Notes: a model not told the origin generated them from the letters alone. A DNA stretch of 64,000 nt from Betaproteobacteria bacterium (GCA_028065725.1 JAPTVL010000420.1:105551-169550), one strand, 5' to 3'. Positions 18,400 through 27,835 are shown, counted from the stretch's first letter. A program made the numbers and translations.

Positions 18400-19160
18400 G
18401 ATTTTTCCACGAGTTTGTCCAGCGTGGGAACCAGGCGCGGCAACAAAGCCTGCGCCGTATCGTTGATGGCCTTGCCCACGGCGCGCGAGGTGATGGTGGC
18501 GCCGGCGATGGCGTCGACCTGCCAGGCGGCGGTCTTGGCTCCGTGCTTGACCGCCCTGACCTCGTTGGCCAGCGCCGAGAGGTCGGCCTTGAGCTTGAGG
18601 TCGAGCGCCGTGAAGTTGGCGAGAAATTCCCTGTCGGTGATGATCTTGTCGCCGATGCCCGGCGTCTCCCGCATCGACACGACACCGATGCCGACCACGC
18701 ACTGGCAATCCGGCTGGTAGCCGAACATGATGCGCACCGTGTCGGCATAACCCTTGGCGCCGCCCTCGGCGGCGATGCCGGCGAGCTTGCCGGCGTCGTC
18801 GTAGGCGGCGAAGAACTTGACCGCACCGGCTGGAATCGCCGTCTCGCCAGCGCCGTCCCCGGGGATACCGCTTCGCATAACTTTTGAAATTCCACCACCA
18901 GGTTGCGCAAGGAACTCGGCAATCGACTTCGCTTTGGGTAGGACCTTGAACACTGCGCGCTCGGTGGCGATGCGCTTGTTGGCGGCGACGGCGTCGTAGG
19001 TGCCCTGGTAAGCGCCGACGATGATCAGGCCGCAGATCGCCGACACCAGCCCGAGGGTGCGGATCATCGCTGCGGTGGGCGATTCCGGTGGGTCGACTAC
19101 AGGCTGGGTGGCCGCGATCGGGATCACCTTGTGTTCGGTGGCTTTGTCCGGCGTGTTCAT
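18396..19160 (-). CDS. rnfG: RnfG, covalent-FMN subunit of Rnf complex
   Basis: 254 aa: short cytoplasmic N-terminus, one TM helix (about 33-52) and a periplasmic FMN_bind domain. The flavinylation motif IAGATITSRAV near residue 225 carries the Thr that ApbE would modify; no apbE lies in the window. A shortened copy of the dispersed repeat (18838-18855) encodes the DGAGETAIPAG loop. Start at 19160; it overlaps rnfD. Confidence 0.94.
   Translation of the reverse strand: MNTPDKATEHKVIPIAATQPVVDPPESPTAAMIRTLGLVSAICGLIIVGAYQGTYDAVAANKRIATERAVFKVLPKAKSIAEFLAQPGGGISKVMRSGIPGDGAGETAIPAGAVKFFAAYDDAGKLAGIAAEGGAKGYADTVRIMFGYQPDCQCVVGIGVVSMRETPGIGDKIITDREFLANFTALDLKLKADLSALANEVRAVKHGAKTAAWQVDAIAGATITSRAVGKAINDTAQALLPRLVPTLDKLVEKS
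18838..18855 (+). repeat. dispersed 21-bp repeat, partial copy 3 (in rnfG)
   Basis: First 18 positions match, N3 = CTC, but the final ACT is missing. On the coding (minus) strand it gives GAGETA. Confidence 0.7.
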
Positions 19161-20305
19161 TTCTTGGGTTTGTTCGGCAGGAAGCGCTTCTTCGGCGTCA
19201 CCGCGCTGGCTTCTTCGCGCGAGATGTAGCCGGGGTTGAGCGGATAGGTGGCACGCTTTTTCGCGCGGTCGAGCACGCCGCGACCGAAGGGCACGGGCTG
19301 GGTGATCTTCTCGATCAGCGGCGAGGCGGCATTGGCGATCAGGATCGCGTACATCACGCCCTCGGGCAGGCCGCTGTAGTAGCGGATCACCACGGTCAAG
19401 AGGCCGATCAGCGCGCCATAGACCCACATGCCCTTGGGCGTCACCGGCGAGGTCGCCATGTCGGTTGCCATATAGACCGCGCCGAGGATCAGGCCGCCGG
19501 AAAACAGCATGAAGAAGGGATTCGGGTAGCGCGCCGGATCGAAGGCGAACAGCAGCCATGCCGTCAGCGCCGCGCTGCCGAGGATGGCCAGCGGAATGCG
19601 CCAGTCCATGAAGCGGCGTGCCGCGAGATAGGCGCCGCAGAGCAGGATCAGCACCGGCGACGGACCGACCGCCATGTGCCCGGAAAGCGAGGTCAGCAAT
19701 TCGTCGGCATTGGCGATCACGCCGTCGAACTTCCATTTCGCCAGCGGCGTGGCGCCGGCCAGCGCGTCGAGGTTCTTCGCCTTGAGCCAGACTGCGGCAT
19801 CGGCCGGAATCATCAGCGGCCAGGCCAGCGTCGACGGGATGAACTCGGTGAAGCGGCCGGGCAGAAAGGACGGCGTGTAGGTGGCGATGGCCGTCGGAAA
19901 CGCCGCCTGGACGAAGGCGCGCCCGACCAGCGCCGGGTTGAAGACATTGAAGCCGATGCCGCCGAACAGGGCCTTGCCCAGAGCGATGGCGACGATGCCG
20001 GCGACCGCGCCCATCCACAGCGGGAAACCGGGCGGCAGGGTCAAGGCCAGCAGCAGCCCGGTGATCACCGCCGAGTAGTCCGACAGGCGCCCGGCCTGGG
20101 TGCCGGTGCGCACGAAGAAACGCTCGGTCAGCACGCAAGCCGCGGTAACCACGGCGATCGACGCCAGCGCCGAGATGCCGTACTGGAAGACATAAAAAGT
20201 GCAGATCGGCAGCAGCGAGTACACCACATTGCGCATGATGGTCTCTACGGTCTTTGCCGTCTGCACGTGCGGTGCGCTGCGAATCTCTATCAATGGCTGG
20301 TTCAT
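19157..20305 (-). CDS. rnfD: RnfD, membrane FMN subunit of Rnf complex
   Basis: 382 aa, about nine to ten helices. The flavin Thr lies in ALAGATPLAKWK (about residue 195). The basic C-terminal tail is KKRFLPNKPKK. Start at 20305 is the ATG that overlaps the rnfC stop; longer in-frame extensions are antisense shadows of rnfC. Confidence 0.94.
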   Translation of the reverse strand: MNQPLIEIRSAPHVQTAKTVETIMRNVVYSLLPICTFYVFQYGISALASIAVVTAACVLTERFFVRTGTQAGRLSDYSAVITGLLLALTLPPGFPLWMGAVAGIVAIALGKALFGGIGFNVFNPALVGRAFVQAAFPTAIATYTPSFLPGRFTEFIPSTLAWPLMIPADAAVWLKAKNLDALAGATPLAKWKFDGVIANADELLTSLSGHMAVGPSPVLILLCGAYLAARRFMDWRIPLAILGSAALTAWLLFAFDPARYPNPFFMLFSGGLILGAVYMATDMATSPVTPKGMWVYGALIGLLTVVIRYYSGLPEGVMYAILIANAASPLIEKITQPVPFGRGVLDRAKKRATYPLNPGYISREEASAVTPKKRFLPNKPKK

Positions 20306-21678
20306 GCGGCTTTTTCCCGCAGGATCTGCTTGGCGACGCGGAACTGCTGCACCAGCGGAATGTTCGAGGGGCAGACGTAGGTGCAACAGCCACACTCGAA
20401 GCAGTCGCCGAGGAAATACTGCTCGCCCATCAGGTCGTATTCGCGCTTGGCGACAAGCATGCCCAGGGTCGAGGGATTGAGGCCCATCGGGCAGGACTCG
20501 ACGCATTCGCCGCACTTGATGCAGGGATAGGTCTGGCGCCCTTCGCGCGCTGCCATGTCCTCGCGGCGGAACACCAGCACGCCGGAAACGCCCTTGGTGA
20601 TCGGCACTTCGAGCGAGCCGATGGCCTGGCCCATCATCGGCCCGCCGAGGATCACCTGGCGCGCATCGAGCGCATCGACCGCCGGCACGCCGGCGTAGTC
20701 GAGCACGAACTTGAGCGGCGTACCCAGGATCACGCGGTAGTCGCCGGGCCGCGCCACGCCGGAACCGGTCACCGTCACCACGCGTTCGGTCAGCCCCTGC
20801 CCGGCCGGCAGCAACTTGCCCAGCGCGGCCAGCGTGCCGACGTTGCTGACCACCATGCCCAGCGCGATCGGCAGACCGCCGGCCGGCATTTCGGTGCCGA
20901 ACAGCGCCATGATCAGCATGCGCTCGGCGCCCTGCGGATACTTGGTCGGCACCGCTTCGACGTGGATCTCGCCCTCGGGGAAGCCACCGCCGGCCTGCTC
21001 CCGGGCGATGGCCTGGCGCAGACCGGCTACCGCGTCGGGCTTGTTGTCCTCGATACCGATAATGGCGCGCACGGCGCCTGTCGCGCGCATGGCGTAGCGG
21101 ATGCCGGCGATCAGGTGATCGGCATGCTCGACCATGACGCGGTGGTCGCAGGTCAGGTAGGGCTCGCATTCGCAGCCGTTCACCACCAGCGTATGTACCT
21201 TCGCCTGCTTCGGCACCGAGAGCTTGGCATGGGTCGGGAAGGCGGCGCCGCCCAGACCGACCATACCGCTGTCCCAGATCGCCTGCAGGATGTCCTGGCT
21301 GCTGGCCTGCGACAGGTCGCGCGGCTGGCCCCAGAGGTCTTCCTGCGTCGCGCCGGGATGAGCGCGTATGACGATCGACTCGACCCAGGTGCCGCGCATG
21401 CCGGGGCGCAGGCCGATGAACTCGACCACGCCCGACAGCGGCGCGTGATGCGGCACCGACAGCCATTCGTCGCTGCGCGCGATCGGCTGGCCGCGCACCA
21501 CGTCCTGCCCGACGCGCACGATGGGCCGCGGCGCCTTGCCGATGTGCTGCGACAGCGGCACCGTCACTTTGGGCGGGAACGGCAGGCGACGGATCCTGCT
21601 GTCGGCCGTCAGCTTGCAGGACGGCGGATGCACGCCGCGCTGGAAGGCTTCGCCGCGGAAATAGGAGACGAGCTTCAT
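20302..21678 (-). CDS. rnfC: RnfC, NADH-binding Fe-S subunit of Rnf complex
   Basis: 458 aa. N-terminal NuoF-like Rossmann/SLBB region with the glycine-rich GLGGAAFPTHAKL, then two [4Fe-4S] motifs near the C-terminus (CIKCGECVESCP about 372; CFECGCCTYVCP about 411). This soluble subunit exchanges electrons with NAD(H). It starts 6 bp after the PFOR stop. Confidence 0.95.
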   Translation of the reverse strand: MKLVSYFRGEAFQRGVHPPSCKLTADSRIRRLPFPPKVTVPLSQHIGKAPRPIVRVGQDVVRGQPIARSDEWLSVPHHAPLSGVVEFIGLRPGMRGTWVESIVIRAHPGATQEDLWGQPRDLSQASSQDILQAIWDSGMVGLGGAAFPTHAKLSVPKQAKVHTLVVNGCECEPYLTCDHRVMVEHADHLIAGIRYAMRATGAVRAIIGIEDNKPDAVAGLRQAIAREQAGGGFPEGEIHVEAVPTKYPQGAERMLIMALFGTEMPAGGLPIALGMVVSNVGTLAALGKLLPAGQGLTERVVTVTGSGVARPGDYRVILGTPLKFVLDYAGVPAVDALDARQVILGGPMMGQAIGSLEVPITKGVSGVLVFRREDMAAREGRQTYPCIKCGECVESCPMGLNPSTLGMLVAKREYDLMGEQYFLGDCFECGCCTYVCPSNIPLVQQFRVAKQILREKAA

Positions 21679-21683
21679 CGCGC

Positions 21684-24600
21684 CTAATTAAATTTTGCCG
21701 CCCTTGCCATCAACTTCTCGACACCCGGCTCGCCCATGTTCCACGGCGTGCCGGGATGGATGCAGCCTGCCGTGCACTTCTCGGCAGCCTTGACGATGTC
21801 GGCGAACTTGCCGCCCTTCGGATTGATGACGATGGCCAGCTTCTGGTCGTTGTAGGCGAAGGTCTTCGGCGCCAGCGTGGTGCACTCGTCGCAGGCCGTG
21901 CATTCGGGCGTTTCGATCCAGACCGGCTCGTAATCGCCGGCTGCCGATGCAGTCGCCGTCTCGCCAGCGCCGACTATTGCGGCCGGAGTGTCGGATGAAC
22001 CACCCAGCCCCAGGCTGGCCGAGATCTTCGCCATCAGCTCGGCGCGCACGCGCTCGGTGACTTCGACCGCATCCGTGGCCTGCACCCCGAGGCCGGCGAG
22101 GCCGCGCAGCTGGCGCCAGAAATTCAGCCGCTCCTCTGCCGAGCGCACCAGTTCCTCGGTCACCAAGAGACGCATCAGGCGGTTCTTCTTGTCCACCGCC
22201 CAGATGAAGGGGAAGCGGCCTTCGCGCTGGTCTTTGTCGAGTTCGAGGAACTCGGCGATGGGCAGCATGTTCTCGTTCCAGGTTTCGGCCGGCGCCTTCT
22301 TGAAATGCTTGAGGAAGCGCGCCTCGGTCGCCGCGAAATCGGCAAAGGTCATCGGCAGCGTCATGCTCTGCTCGGCCCCGGCGTCGTCCAGGTACTTGAG
22401 CGTGTAGGTCGGCCAGTCGTCGTCGAGCGAGGGGTTGCCTTCGAGGCTGACGCATTCGCTGAAGGTGGTGCCGGCATCGGGATCGAAACGGAACAGCGGA
22501 TAGGCGCGCCCCTCCACCGCCAGCTTGCTCTGGTCCACGCTGCGGTCGTCGCCAACGCCATGCTCTGGCGGGCACACGGCGTAGATGTTGAACACCGCCG
22601 GACGACGGCTGTTCAAGCCGTCGATGTAGCTTTCGATCAGGTGATTGACGTGGGCGATGGTGCCCTGCATGACGTAGGAGGTGCGATGCGCCATGCCGAT
22701 CAGCGACATTTCCTTGCGCGTTTCCTGCTTGCCGCGCGAGGCGCTGCCGAACGGCGCCATGTCCGACACCTGGCTGATGAAGCCCGAAGTGCAGGCCTGG
22801 CCGCCGGTGTTCGAATACACCTGGGTATCGACCACCAGCACCTTGATCGGCATGCCCGACATCAGCGCGCGCGACAGGTTCTGGAAGCCGATGTCATACA
22901 TCGCGCCGTCGCCACCGATCGATACCACCGGCGGGCAAAGCTGCCATTCGTCGGTCGAGAACTGCTGCCAGGTGAAGCGGCGGAAGAAATCCTCGTCGCG
23001 GTCGGGCAGGTAGTCGCCCGCCAGTTCCTGCTCGGCGATGCGCACCGCCTTGAAGCCGTCGGCCATCTTCGCCATGTGGCCTTCGAAGATGCCCATCGCC
23101 ACCGAGGGCGAATCCTGGAACAGATGCGAGGTCCAGGGGAAGGGATAGGGATGGAAGGGATAGGTCGAGCCCCACACCGACGTGCAGCCCGTGGAATTGA
23201 CGATGCCCATCTCGGCGCGGCCGCGCTTGGTCGGCCCTTCGACGTAGCGCCACTTCAGGTCCTTGAGCTTTTCCAGCAGCTGCGCGGTGTTCTTGACCCA
23301 GGCCGGATCGAGCAGTTGCGAGGGTTTGTCGGCGTTGAGCTTGTCGGCCAGGTTGGACAGCGTCAGGTCGTGCAATCCGGTGGAATTCACGGCGCGCACC
23401 ACGGCGCCGGTGTCGCTCAGATCCACGGCGGAGGCCAGCTTGATGCGCATGTGCTGTTCGAGGCGGACGATCAGGTCGTCGAGCTTGTCGACGAAGGCCG
23501 CTACGCGCGGCTGCATCAGCGCGGTCACGGTCGAGGTGAACAAGTGGATCGCGGTTTTCTCGCCGCAGCCGAGGCAGGCGCCGTCGCCGCAGTTCATCGA
23601 GCCGTAGTTGCGCTTGTCCAGCAACAGGGTTTCCAGCGCACCGATCTTCTCGTCAAGGCTGTCGATGCGACTGTAGTCCTTGGGCGTGGTCGGCAGTTCC
23701 AGCCAGGTGGCCCAATCGCGGCGCAGGCGCTCGACCGAATCCTCGGTCTGCGTCACCATTTTCAGCGCGTTGTCTTCGCAGACCGTGACGCACAGCGCGC
23801 AGCCCTTGCAGGTGTAAGGATTGACGGTGATCGAGAAGAGGCCGCCGCTGCCCTTGGACTTCTTCTCCTTCTGCGACCAGTAGGGCTTGGTCGCGGCGAA
23901 CTGGAAGCCGCCGAGATGGATTTGCAACTGCGTGAATTCGGCGGCGAGGCCGGCGCGCTCGGCTTCCGGCGTGTCGGCCAGCACGGCGTCCATGGCGCGG
24001 TCGATCAGCGGCCGGACGAAGCCACCTTCGTTGTCGACCAGTGCGCGCAGTTTCTTTTCGATCGAACGTGCGGCGCGGCGCAGGTAACGGGTCGGCGTGC
24101 CGCTGGTCTCGATGCGGTTGATCGCCGTGGCCAGCACGTCACCGATCGAACTGACCAGGCCGGGGATCGCCGAGTCCGGGCATTCGACATAGCAGTTGCC
24201 GCAGGCCGTGCAGTTCTCGGCGATCCATTCCGGATGCTCGAAGCGGATGCCGGTCATGTCGCGGAACACGCCGGTGGCGGCCGGCACCAGCGAGGCGCCG
24301 ATGAAGGGATCGACCAGGTTGTCGTTGCCTTTGCCGGTCAGGTAAAAATGCCCGGTCTGTTCCCAGAAGCGGTGGATGTCGCCCACCTTGGTCAGTCGAA
24401 TCTCGTCGCCGACCGGCAACTGCTTCAGCATCACCGGCAGGCCGACGTCCTTCTTGACGAAGCCCTTGCGCGTGACGCCCACCTGCTTGTCGGTGATCTC
24501 GGTCAGTTCGGTGAAGCCGCGCCGCACCACGCGCAGGTTGTCGGCCACCACGCGGGCGCCCTTGCCGCCGAACTTGGATTGCAGCTGGGCTTCGATCGCG

Positions 24601-26630
24601 GTGAACAGCGCGTCCTCGGTCAACCCGGCATTGGCCATGGTCGGGCTGGCGGCGAAGAAGGCACCCTGGAAGGCGATGCCCTGCATGCGCAGTTGCAGTT
24701 CGGCCGCACCGGCCTCCTCGCGGGCGATCTGGAAGGCATCGAGATGGAACACGCGAATCTCGTTGTCCACGATGAACTTCTGCGCCCAGAGCGGGAAATT
24801 GGCCCAGGTCTCGGCGCCGAGATTCGACTGGATGATGAAGAAGCCGCCCTTCTTCAGGCCCGACAGCGGATTGCTGTGGCCGAACACCGCCGGATCGGGC
24901 GAAAGCACGACATCGACAAAGACGTATTCGCAGTTGATGCGGATCGGCTCCGGTGCCGCCGAGAGGTAATACGTGGTCGGCTGGCCCTTCTTCTCCGAGC
25001 CGTATTTTGGATTGGCCTTGATGTCCCAGCCGAGCAGCTCGAACAGGGTCATCGCCAGGTTCTTGCCGGTGGTGATGGCGCCCCAGCCGCCGACCGAGTG
25101 CATGCGCACGGTGATCGCGCCCTTGGGCAGCAGATTGGGGTTCTCGGAGCCGCGCACGCCCAGTTCGCGGATGCGCGGATACTTGTCGGCGATGTCCTGC
25201 TGGTGCACCTCGTCCTTCGGATTCAGCGGATCGCGGGCGAAGTCGATCGACAGGTAGAAGAACTTGCGCTGCCCTCCGTCAGGCAACATGTTCTCGACGG
25301 CGCCGATCAGTGCCTCGGGCTGCAGATCGCGCGAACCGAGGCCGTAGCAGCCGGAGTACAGGCGCGGCATCTCGCCGGCGCCGTAACTCGCGTAATCGGC
25401 ATAGGGTGCCGTACCGCCAGCGCCGACTTGTCCGTTTTCAATACACTTCATCAGCGTCGCGCGCACCTCGCGCATCAGCGGCAAGTCTTCGGCCAGCGGC
25501 TGGTCGGTGCGTTCCAGCACCGCGACGCCCTTCTTGCCGCGCAGCACGTAGCCCAGCAGGTCGCCGGGGAAGGGACGGAACATGGTCAGGTTCACCACGC
25601 CGACCTTGAGTTTGCGCGTCTCGCGCAGGTAGTCGGCGACGGCTTCGGCCTGCACGATCATGCTGCCCATGCCGAGGATCAGGAAGTCCGCATCCTCGGC
25701 CTTGAAGGTGGCGACACGCTGGTAGCGGCGGCCGGTGAGTGCGGCGTATTCGTCGAGACAGGATTCGGTAATGGCTTCGATATGATCGAAGAAGTAGGGA
25801 CGCTGGCCGGCGGTGGCCTGCATATAGGCATCCTGGTTCTGCACCGAACCCGACAGCAGCGGCGTATCGACGTCCCAGATCGCCGGCACGCGGCGCCGTT
25901 TCGGCCCGTAGAGCATCTGCTGCGCCGGGGTCGGCGTATCGATCAGGTCGTCGGGCTTGCCGAGGAATTCGGCCACCAGTTCGCGCTCGGGCAGCAGCAC
26001 CGACTCGATCAGGTGCGTGGTGAGAAAGCCGTCCTGGCCGATGATGGCCGGCGTCAGCGACAGTTCGGCAACCTTGCGCGCGATCAGATTGAGGTCGGCC
26101 GCCTCGGTGGCGTTCTTGGCCATGACCTGGATGAAGCCGGTGTCATCCACGCAGTGGTAGTCGTCGTGTCCGGCATGGACGTTGAGCGAAACCTTGGTGA
26201 TGGCGCGGCAGCCCATGTTCAGCACGTAGGGCAGGCGCTTGCCGACTGCGGCGTAGAGCGACTCGTGCATGAAGGCCACGCCCTGGCCGGAGGAAAAGTT
26301 CACCGCGCGCAGGCCGGTCATCGCCATGCCGGCCGTGACGCCGGCCGCCGCGTGCTCGGATTCCGGCTCGATGAAAATCAGCGGCTTGTCGGAGATGTTG
26401 AGGTGTCCCTGGGACACTTCCTCGGCCCAGTATTCGCCCATCTGCGTCGAAGGCGTGATCGGGTAGGCGCCGGCGGCATCGGACGACTCGCGTTCGACGT
26501 GGATGATGGCGGTATTGCCGTCCACGGCATCGCGCACCCCCGGGTATTTCACCGCCGTGGCCGCCTGGCCGGCGCTGCCGCTTTCCAGAAGGGAGAACGA
26601 GAACATCTTCTTGATCAGCGATATCGACAT
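21684..26630 (-). CDS. nifJ: giant pyruvate:ferredoxin (2-oxoacid) oxidoreductase with fused C-terminal ferredoxin
   Basis: 1648 aa from the ATG at 26630, which has AAGGA seven bases upstream; the ORF also opens at a TTG five codons earlier. Usual single-chain PFOR is about 1170-1200 aa. Order: pyrimidine-binding N-domain (YPITPSTQMGEYW about 60), transketolase-like domain II, gamma domain (about 505-690), two ferredoxin motifs (CTACGNCYVECP about 808; CKGCALCVTVC about 942) separated by about 120 extra residues, a Cys patch (CGDGACLGCGEKTA about 1015), the TPP domain (SIGGDGAMYDIG about 1240, YSNTGGQ about 1275), and a fused single-cluster ferredoxin (CTACDECTTLAPKTF...CTAGCIHPG) at the very end. 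Two 21-bp repeat copies lie inside (25408, 21955). Confidence 0.9.
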   Translation of the reverse strand: MSISLIKKMFSFSLLESGSAGQAATAVKYPGVRDAVDGNTAIIHVERESSDAAGAYPITPSTQMGEYWAEEVSQGHLNISDKPLIFIEPESEHAAAGVTAGMAMTGLRAVNFSSGQGVAFMHESLYAAVGKRLPYVLNMGCRAITKVSLNVHAGHDDYHCVDDTGFIQVMAKNATEAADLNLIARKVAELSLTPAIIGQDGFLTTHLIESVLLPERELVAEFLGKPDDLIDTPTPAQQMLYGPKRRRVPAIWDVDTPLLSGSVQNQDAYMQATAGQRPYFFDHIEAITESCLDEYAALTGRRYQRVATFKAEDADFLILGMGSMIVQAEAVADYLRETRKLKVGVVNLTMFRPFPGDLLGYVLRGKKGVAVLERTDQPLAEDLPLMREVRATLMKCIENGQVGAGGTAPYADYASYGAGEMPRLYSGCYGLGSRDLQPEALIGAVENMLPDGGQRKFFYLSIDFARDPLNPKDEVHQQDIADKYPRIRELGVRGSENPNLLPKGAITVRMHSVGGWGAITTGKNLAMTLFELLGWDIKANPKYGSEKKGQPTTYYLSAAPEPIRINCEYVFVDVVLSPDPAVFGHSNPLSGLKKGGFFIIQSNLGAETWANFPLWAQKFIVDNEIRVFHLDAFQIAREEAGAAELQLRMQGIAFQGAFFAASPTMANAGLTEDALFTAIEAQLQSKFGGKGARVVADNLRVVRRGFTELTEITDKQVGVTRKGFVKKDVGLPVMLKQLPVGDEIRLTKVGDIHRFWEQTGHFYLTGKGNDNLVDPFIGASLVPAATGVFRDMTGIRFEHPEWIAENCTACGNCYVECPDSAIPGLVSSIGDVLATAINRIETSGTPTRYLRRAARSIEKKLRALVDNEGGFVRPLIDRAMDAVLADTPEAERAGLAAEFTQLQIHLGGFQFAATKPYWSQKEKKSKGSGGLFSITVNPYTCKGCALCVTVCEDNALKMVTQTEDSVERLRRDWATWLELPTTPKDYSRIDSLDEKIGALETLLLDKRNYGSMNCGDGACLGCGEKTAIHLFTSTVTALMQPRVAAFVDKLDDLIVRLEQHMRIKLASAVDLSDTGAVVRAVNSTGLHDLTLSNLADKLNADKPSQLLDPAWVKNTAQLLEKLKDLKWRYVEGPTKRGRAEMGIVNSTGCTSVWGSTYPFHPYPFPWTSHLFQDSPSVAMGIFEGHMAKMADGFKAVRIAEQELAGDYLPDRDEDFFRRFTWQQFSTDEWQLCPPVVSIGGDGAMYDIGFQNLSRALMSGMPIKVLVVDTQVYSNTGGQACTSGFISQVSDMAPFGSASRGKQETRKEMSLIGMAHRTSYVMQGTIAHVNHLIESYIDGLNSRRPAVFNIYAVCPPEHGVGDDRSVDQSKLAVEGRAYPLFRFDPDAGTTFSECVSLEGNPSLDDDWPTYTLKYLDDAGAEQSMTLPMTFADFAATEARFLKHFKKAPAETWNENMLPIAEFLELDKDQREGRFPFIWAVDKKNRLMRLLVTEELVRSAEERLNFWRQLRGLAGLGVQATDAVEVTERVRAELMAKISASLGLGGSSDTPAAIVGAGETATASAAGDYEPVWIETPECTACDECTTLAPKTFAYNDQKLAIVINPKGGKFADIVKAAEKCTAGCIHPGTPWNMGEPGVEKLMARAAKFN
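21955..21975 (+). repeat. dispersed 21-bp repeat, copy 4 (in PFOR, linker to C-terminal ferredoxin)
   Basis: Exact consensus, N3 = CTC, followed by ATTG. On the minus strand it encodes IVGAGETA in the linker before the fused ferredoxin. Confidence 0.85.
25408..25428 (+). repeat. dispersed 21-bp repeat, copy 5 (in PFOR domain II)
   Basis: Exact consensus, N3 = ACC. Minus-strand reading QVGAGGTAP within PFOR. Confidence 0.85.
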
Positions 26631-26652
26631 GACAGTTTCCTTCAATGCAAAT

Positions 26653-27531
26653 TCAATAATGCAGGGGCAAGGGATCGTTGCGCAGGATTTTCTTGGCGGC
26701 GGCGCCCTTGAGCGGACGGTCCGGAGTTTCGAACCAGACGATGGCGCCGGTCGGGCAGCGCTCGATCGGCGCGCGGCCGGCGCGGTCGTTCCAGTCGTAA
26801 TTGACCACCGCCAGGTTGTTGGCCAGTTGCATCAGCTTGAATGGCGCATCGGCGACACACTTGCCGCAGGCGGTGCAGGCCACCTCGCAGGAGGCCTCGG
26901 CGGTGTCGCCATCCGTCTGGTTCTTGCAGGCCACCCAGAGCCGGTGGCTGACCGGCTCCAGGCTGAACAGACCCTTGGGGCAGACTTCGACGCAGTCGTT
27001 GCAGGCCGTGCATTTGTCGCTATCGACCACCGGCAGGCCATGGGCATCCATGGCGATCGCATCGAAGGTGCAAACATTGGCGCAGTCCGCCAGCCCGAGG
27101 CAGCCCCAGGCGCATTCCTTGCCGCCGCCGGAGACCACGGCCGCGGCGCGACAGGTCTTGAGTCCTTCGTAGCGCGCGCGCAGGAAGGCTACATGGTGAC
27201 CGCCCCCGCAGGCCAGGCGCGCCACGTTCTTTTCCACGCTGCCGGCGGCGACGCCGAGCAGATCGGCGATGCCCTGGCGCTGCTGCGGCGAACTGACGGT
27301 GCACTTGGCCGGAACGATCTCGCCGCCGACCACTTTTTCGGCGAAGTCGCGGCAACCGGCCTGGCCGCAGGCACCACAATTGGACTTGGGCAGCAGTTCC
27401 TCGACCTCGCCGATGCGCGGGTCTTCATAGACGAACAGCTTCTTGTTGGCAAAGGCCAGCAGCAGCGCCAGGAGCACACCCAGCCCTGCCATGAAGCCTC
27501 CTGCCACCGCCAGATTCGTCACCGACTCCAA
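26653..27531 (-). CDS. rnfB: RnfB, long multi-cluster ferredoxin subunit of Rnf complex
   Basis: 292 aa, longer than the roughly 190-aa enteric form and like the clostridial/Bacteroidetes type. One N-terminal TM helix, then the CxxCGxxGC domain (CGACGQAGCRDFAEK about 52), followed by CAWGCLGLADCANVC, CTACNDCVEVCPKG, CTACGKCVADAP and CPTGAI. It is the likely entry point for ferredoxin electrons. Start is uncertain: TTG at 27531 or GTG at 27522 (GGAG just upstream). First gene of the rnf transcript; the next gene is PFOR, not rnfC. Confidence 0.92.
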   Translation of the reverse strand: MESVTNLAVAGGFMAGLGVLLALLLAFANKKLFVYEDPRIGEVEELLPKSNCGACGQAGCRDFAEKVVGGEIVPAKCTVSSPQQRQGIADLLGVAAGSVEKNVARLACGGGHHVAFLRARYEGLKTCRAAAVVSGGGKECAWGCLGLADCANVCTFDAIAMDAHGLPVVDSDKCTACNDCVEVCPKGLFSLEPVSHRLWVACKNQTDGDTAEASCEVACTACGKCVADAPFKLMQLANNLAVVNYDWNDRAGRAPIERCPTGAIVWFETPDRPLKGAAAKKILRNDPLPLHY

Positions 27532-27683
27532 TCCTGCCCGCTCCCTTGCCAGCGCGGTTCGCTGATACTTTAGATCTGAAGCAAAACCGCTTTAATGTCA
27601 TGGTCTTCTTCTCGCGCTTCGGCATCGGCAGAGCCAAGCGTGGGCATCTGCGCGAGGAACCGGATGGCAGGAAGAAACGTAGA

Positions 27684-27821
27684 ACCGGCAGTTCCGGCCT
27701 TGAGGGCGGAAGCCACCGGTCCCATCACATCGCAGCCGGGAGTTGCTCCCGATCTACAGGGGAAGCCGGTGCGTTGGCACCGGCTCGGGCATACGTCAGG
27801 GGCGGGGTTTCGCCTCTGACG
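27684..27821. repeat. tandem palindromes (REP/BIME-like cluster or structured leader RNA)
   Basis: Four adjacent hairpins fill the gap between the hydrolase gene and rnfB: 27684-27720 (ACCGG..TTCCG / CGGAA..CCGGT), 27737-27751 (CGGGAG-TTG-CTCCCG), 27765-27784 (perfect 8-bp GCCGGTGC / GCACCGGC) and 27794-27821 (11 bp with one G-T pair). The rest of 27532-27895 holds no convincing gene. The arrangement looks like REP elements, but could also be a structured 5' leader of rnfB on the minus strand. Confidence 0.65.
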
Positions 27822-27835
27822 CTTGTGACAAGTCA

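Noticed and set aside
22305..26711. 1468-codon open frame on the plus strand opposite PFOR
   Set aside because: It is the antisense shadow of the PFOR gene; the translation is rich in His, Arg, Gln and Val without domain motifs, as typical for the complement of GC-rich genes.
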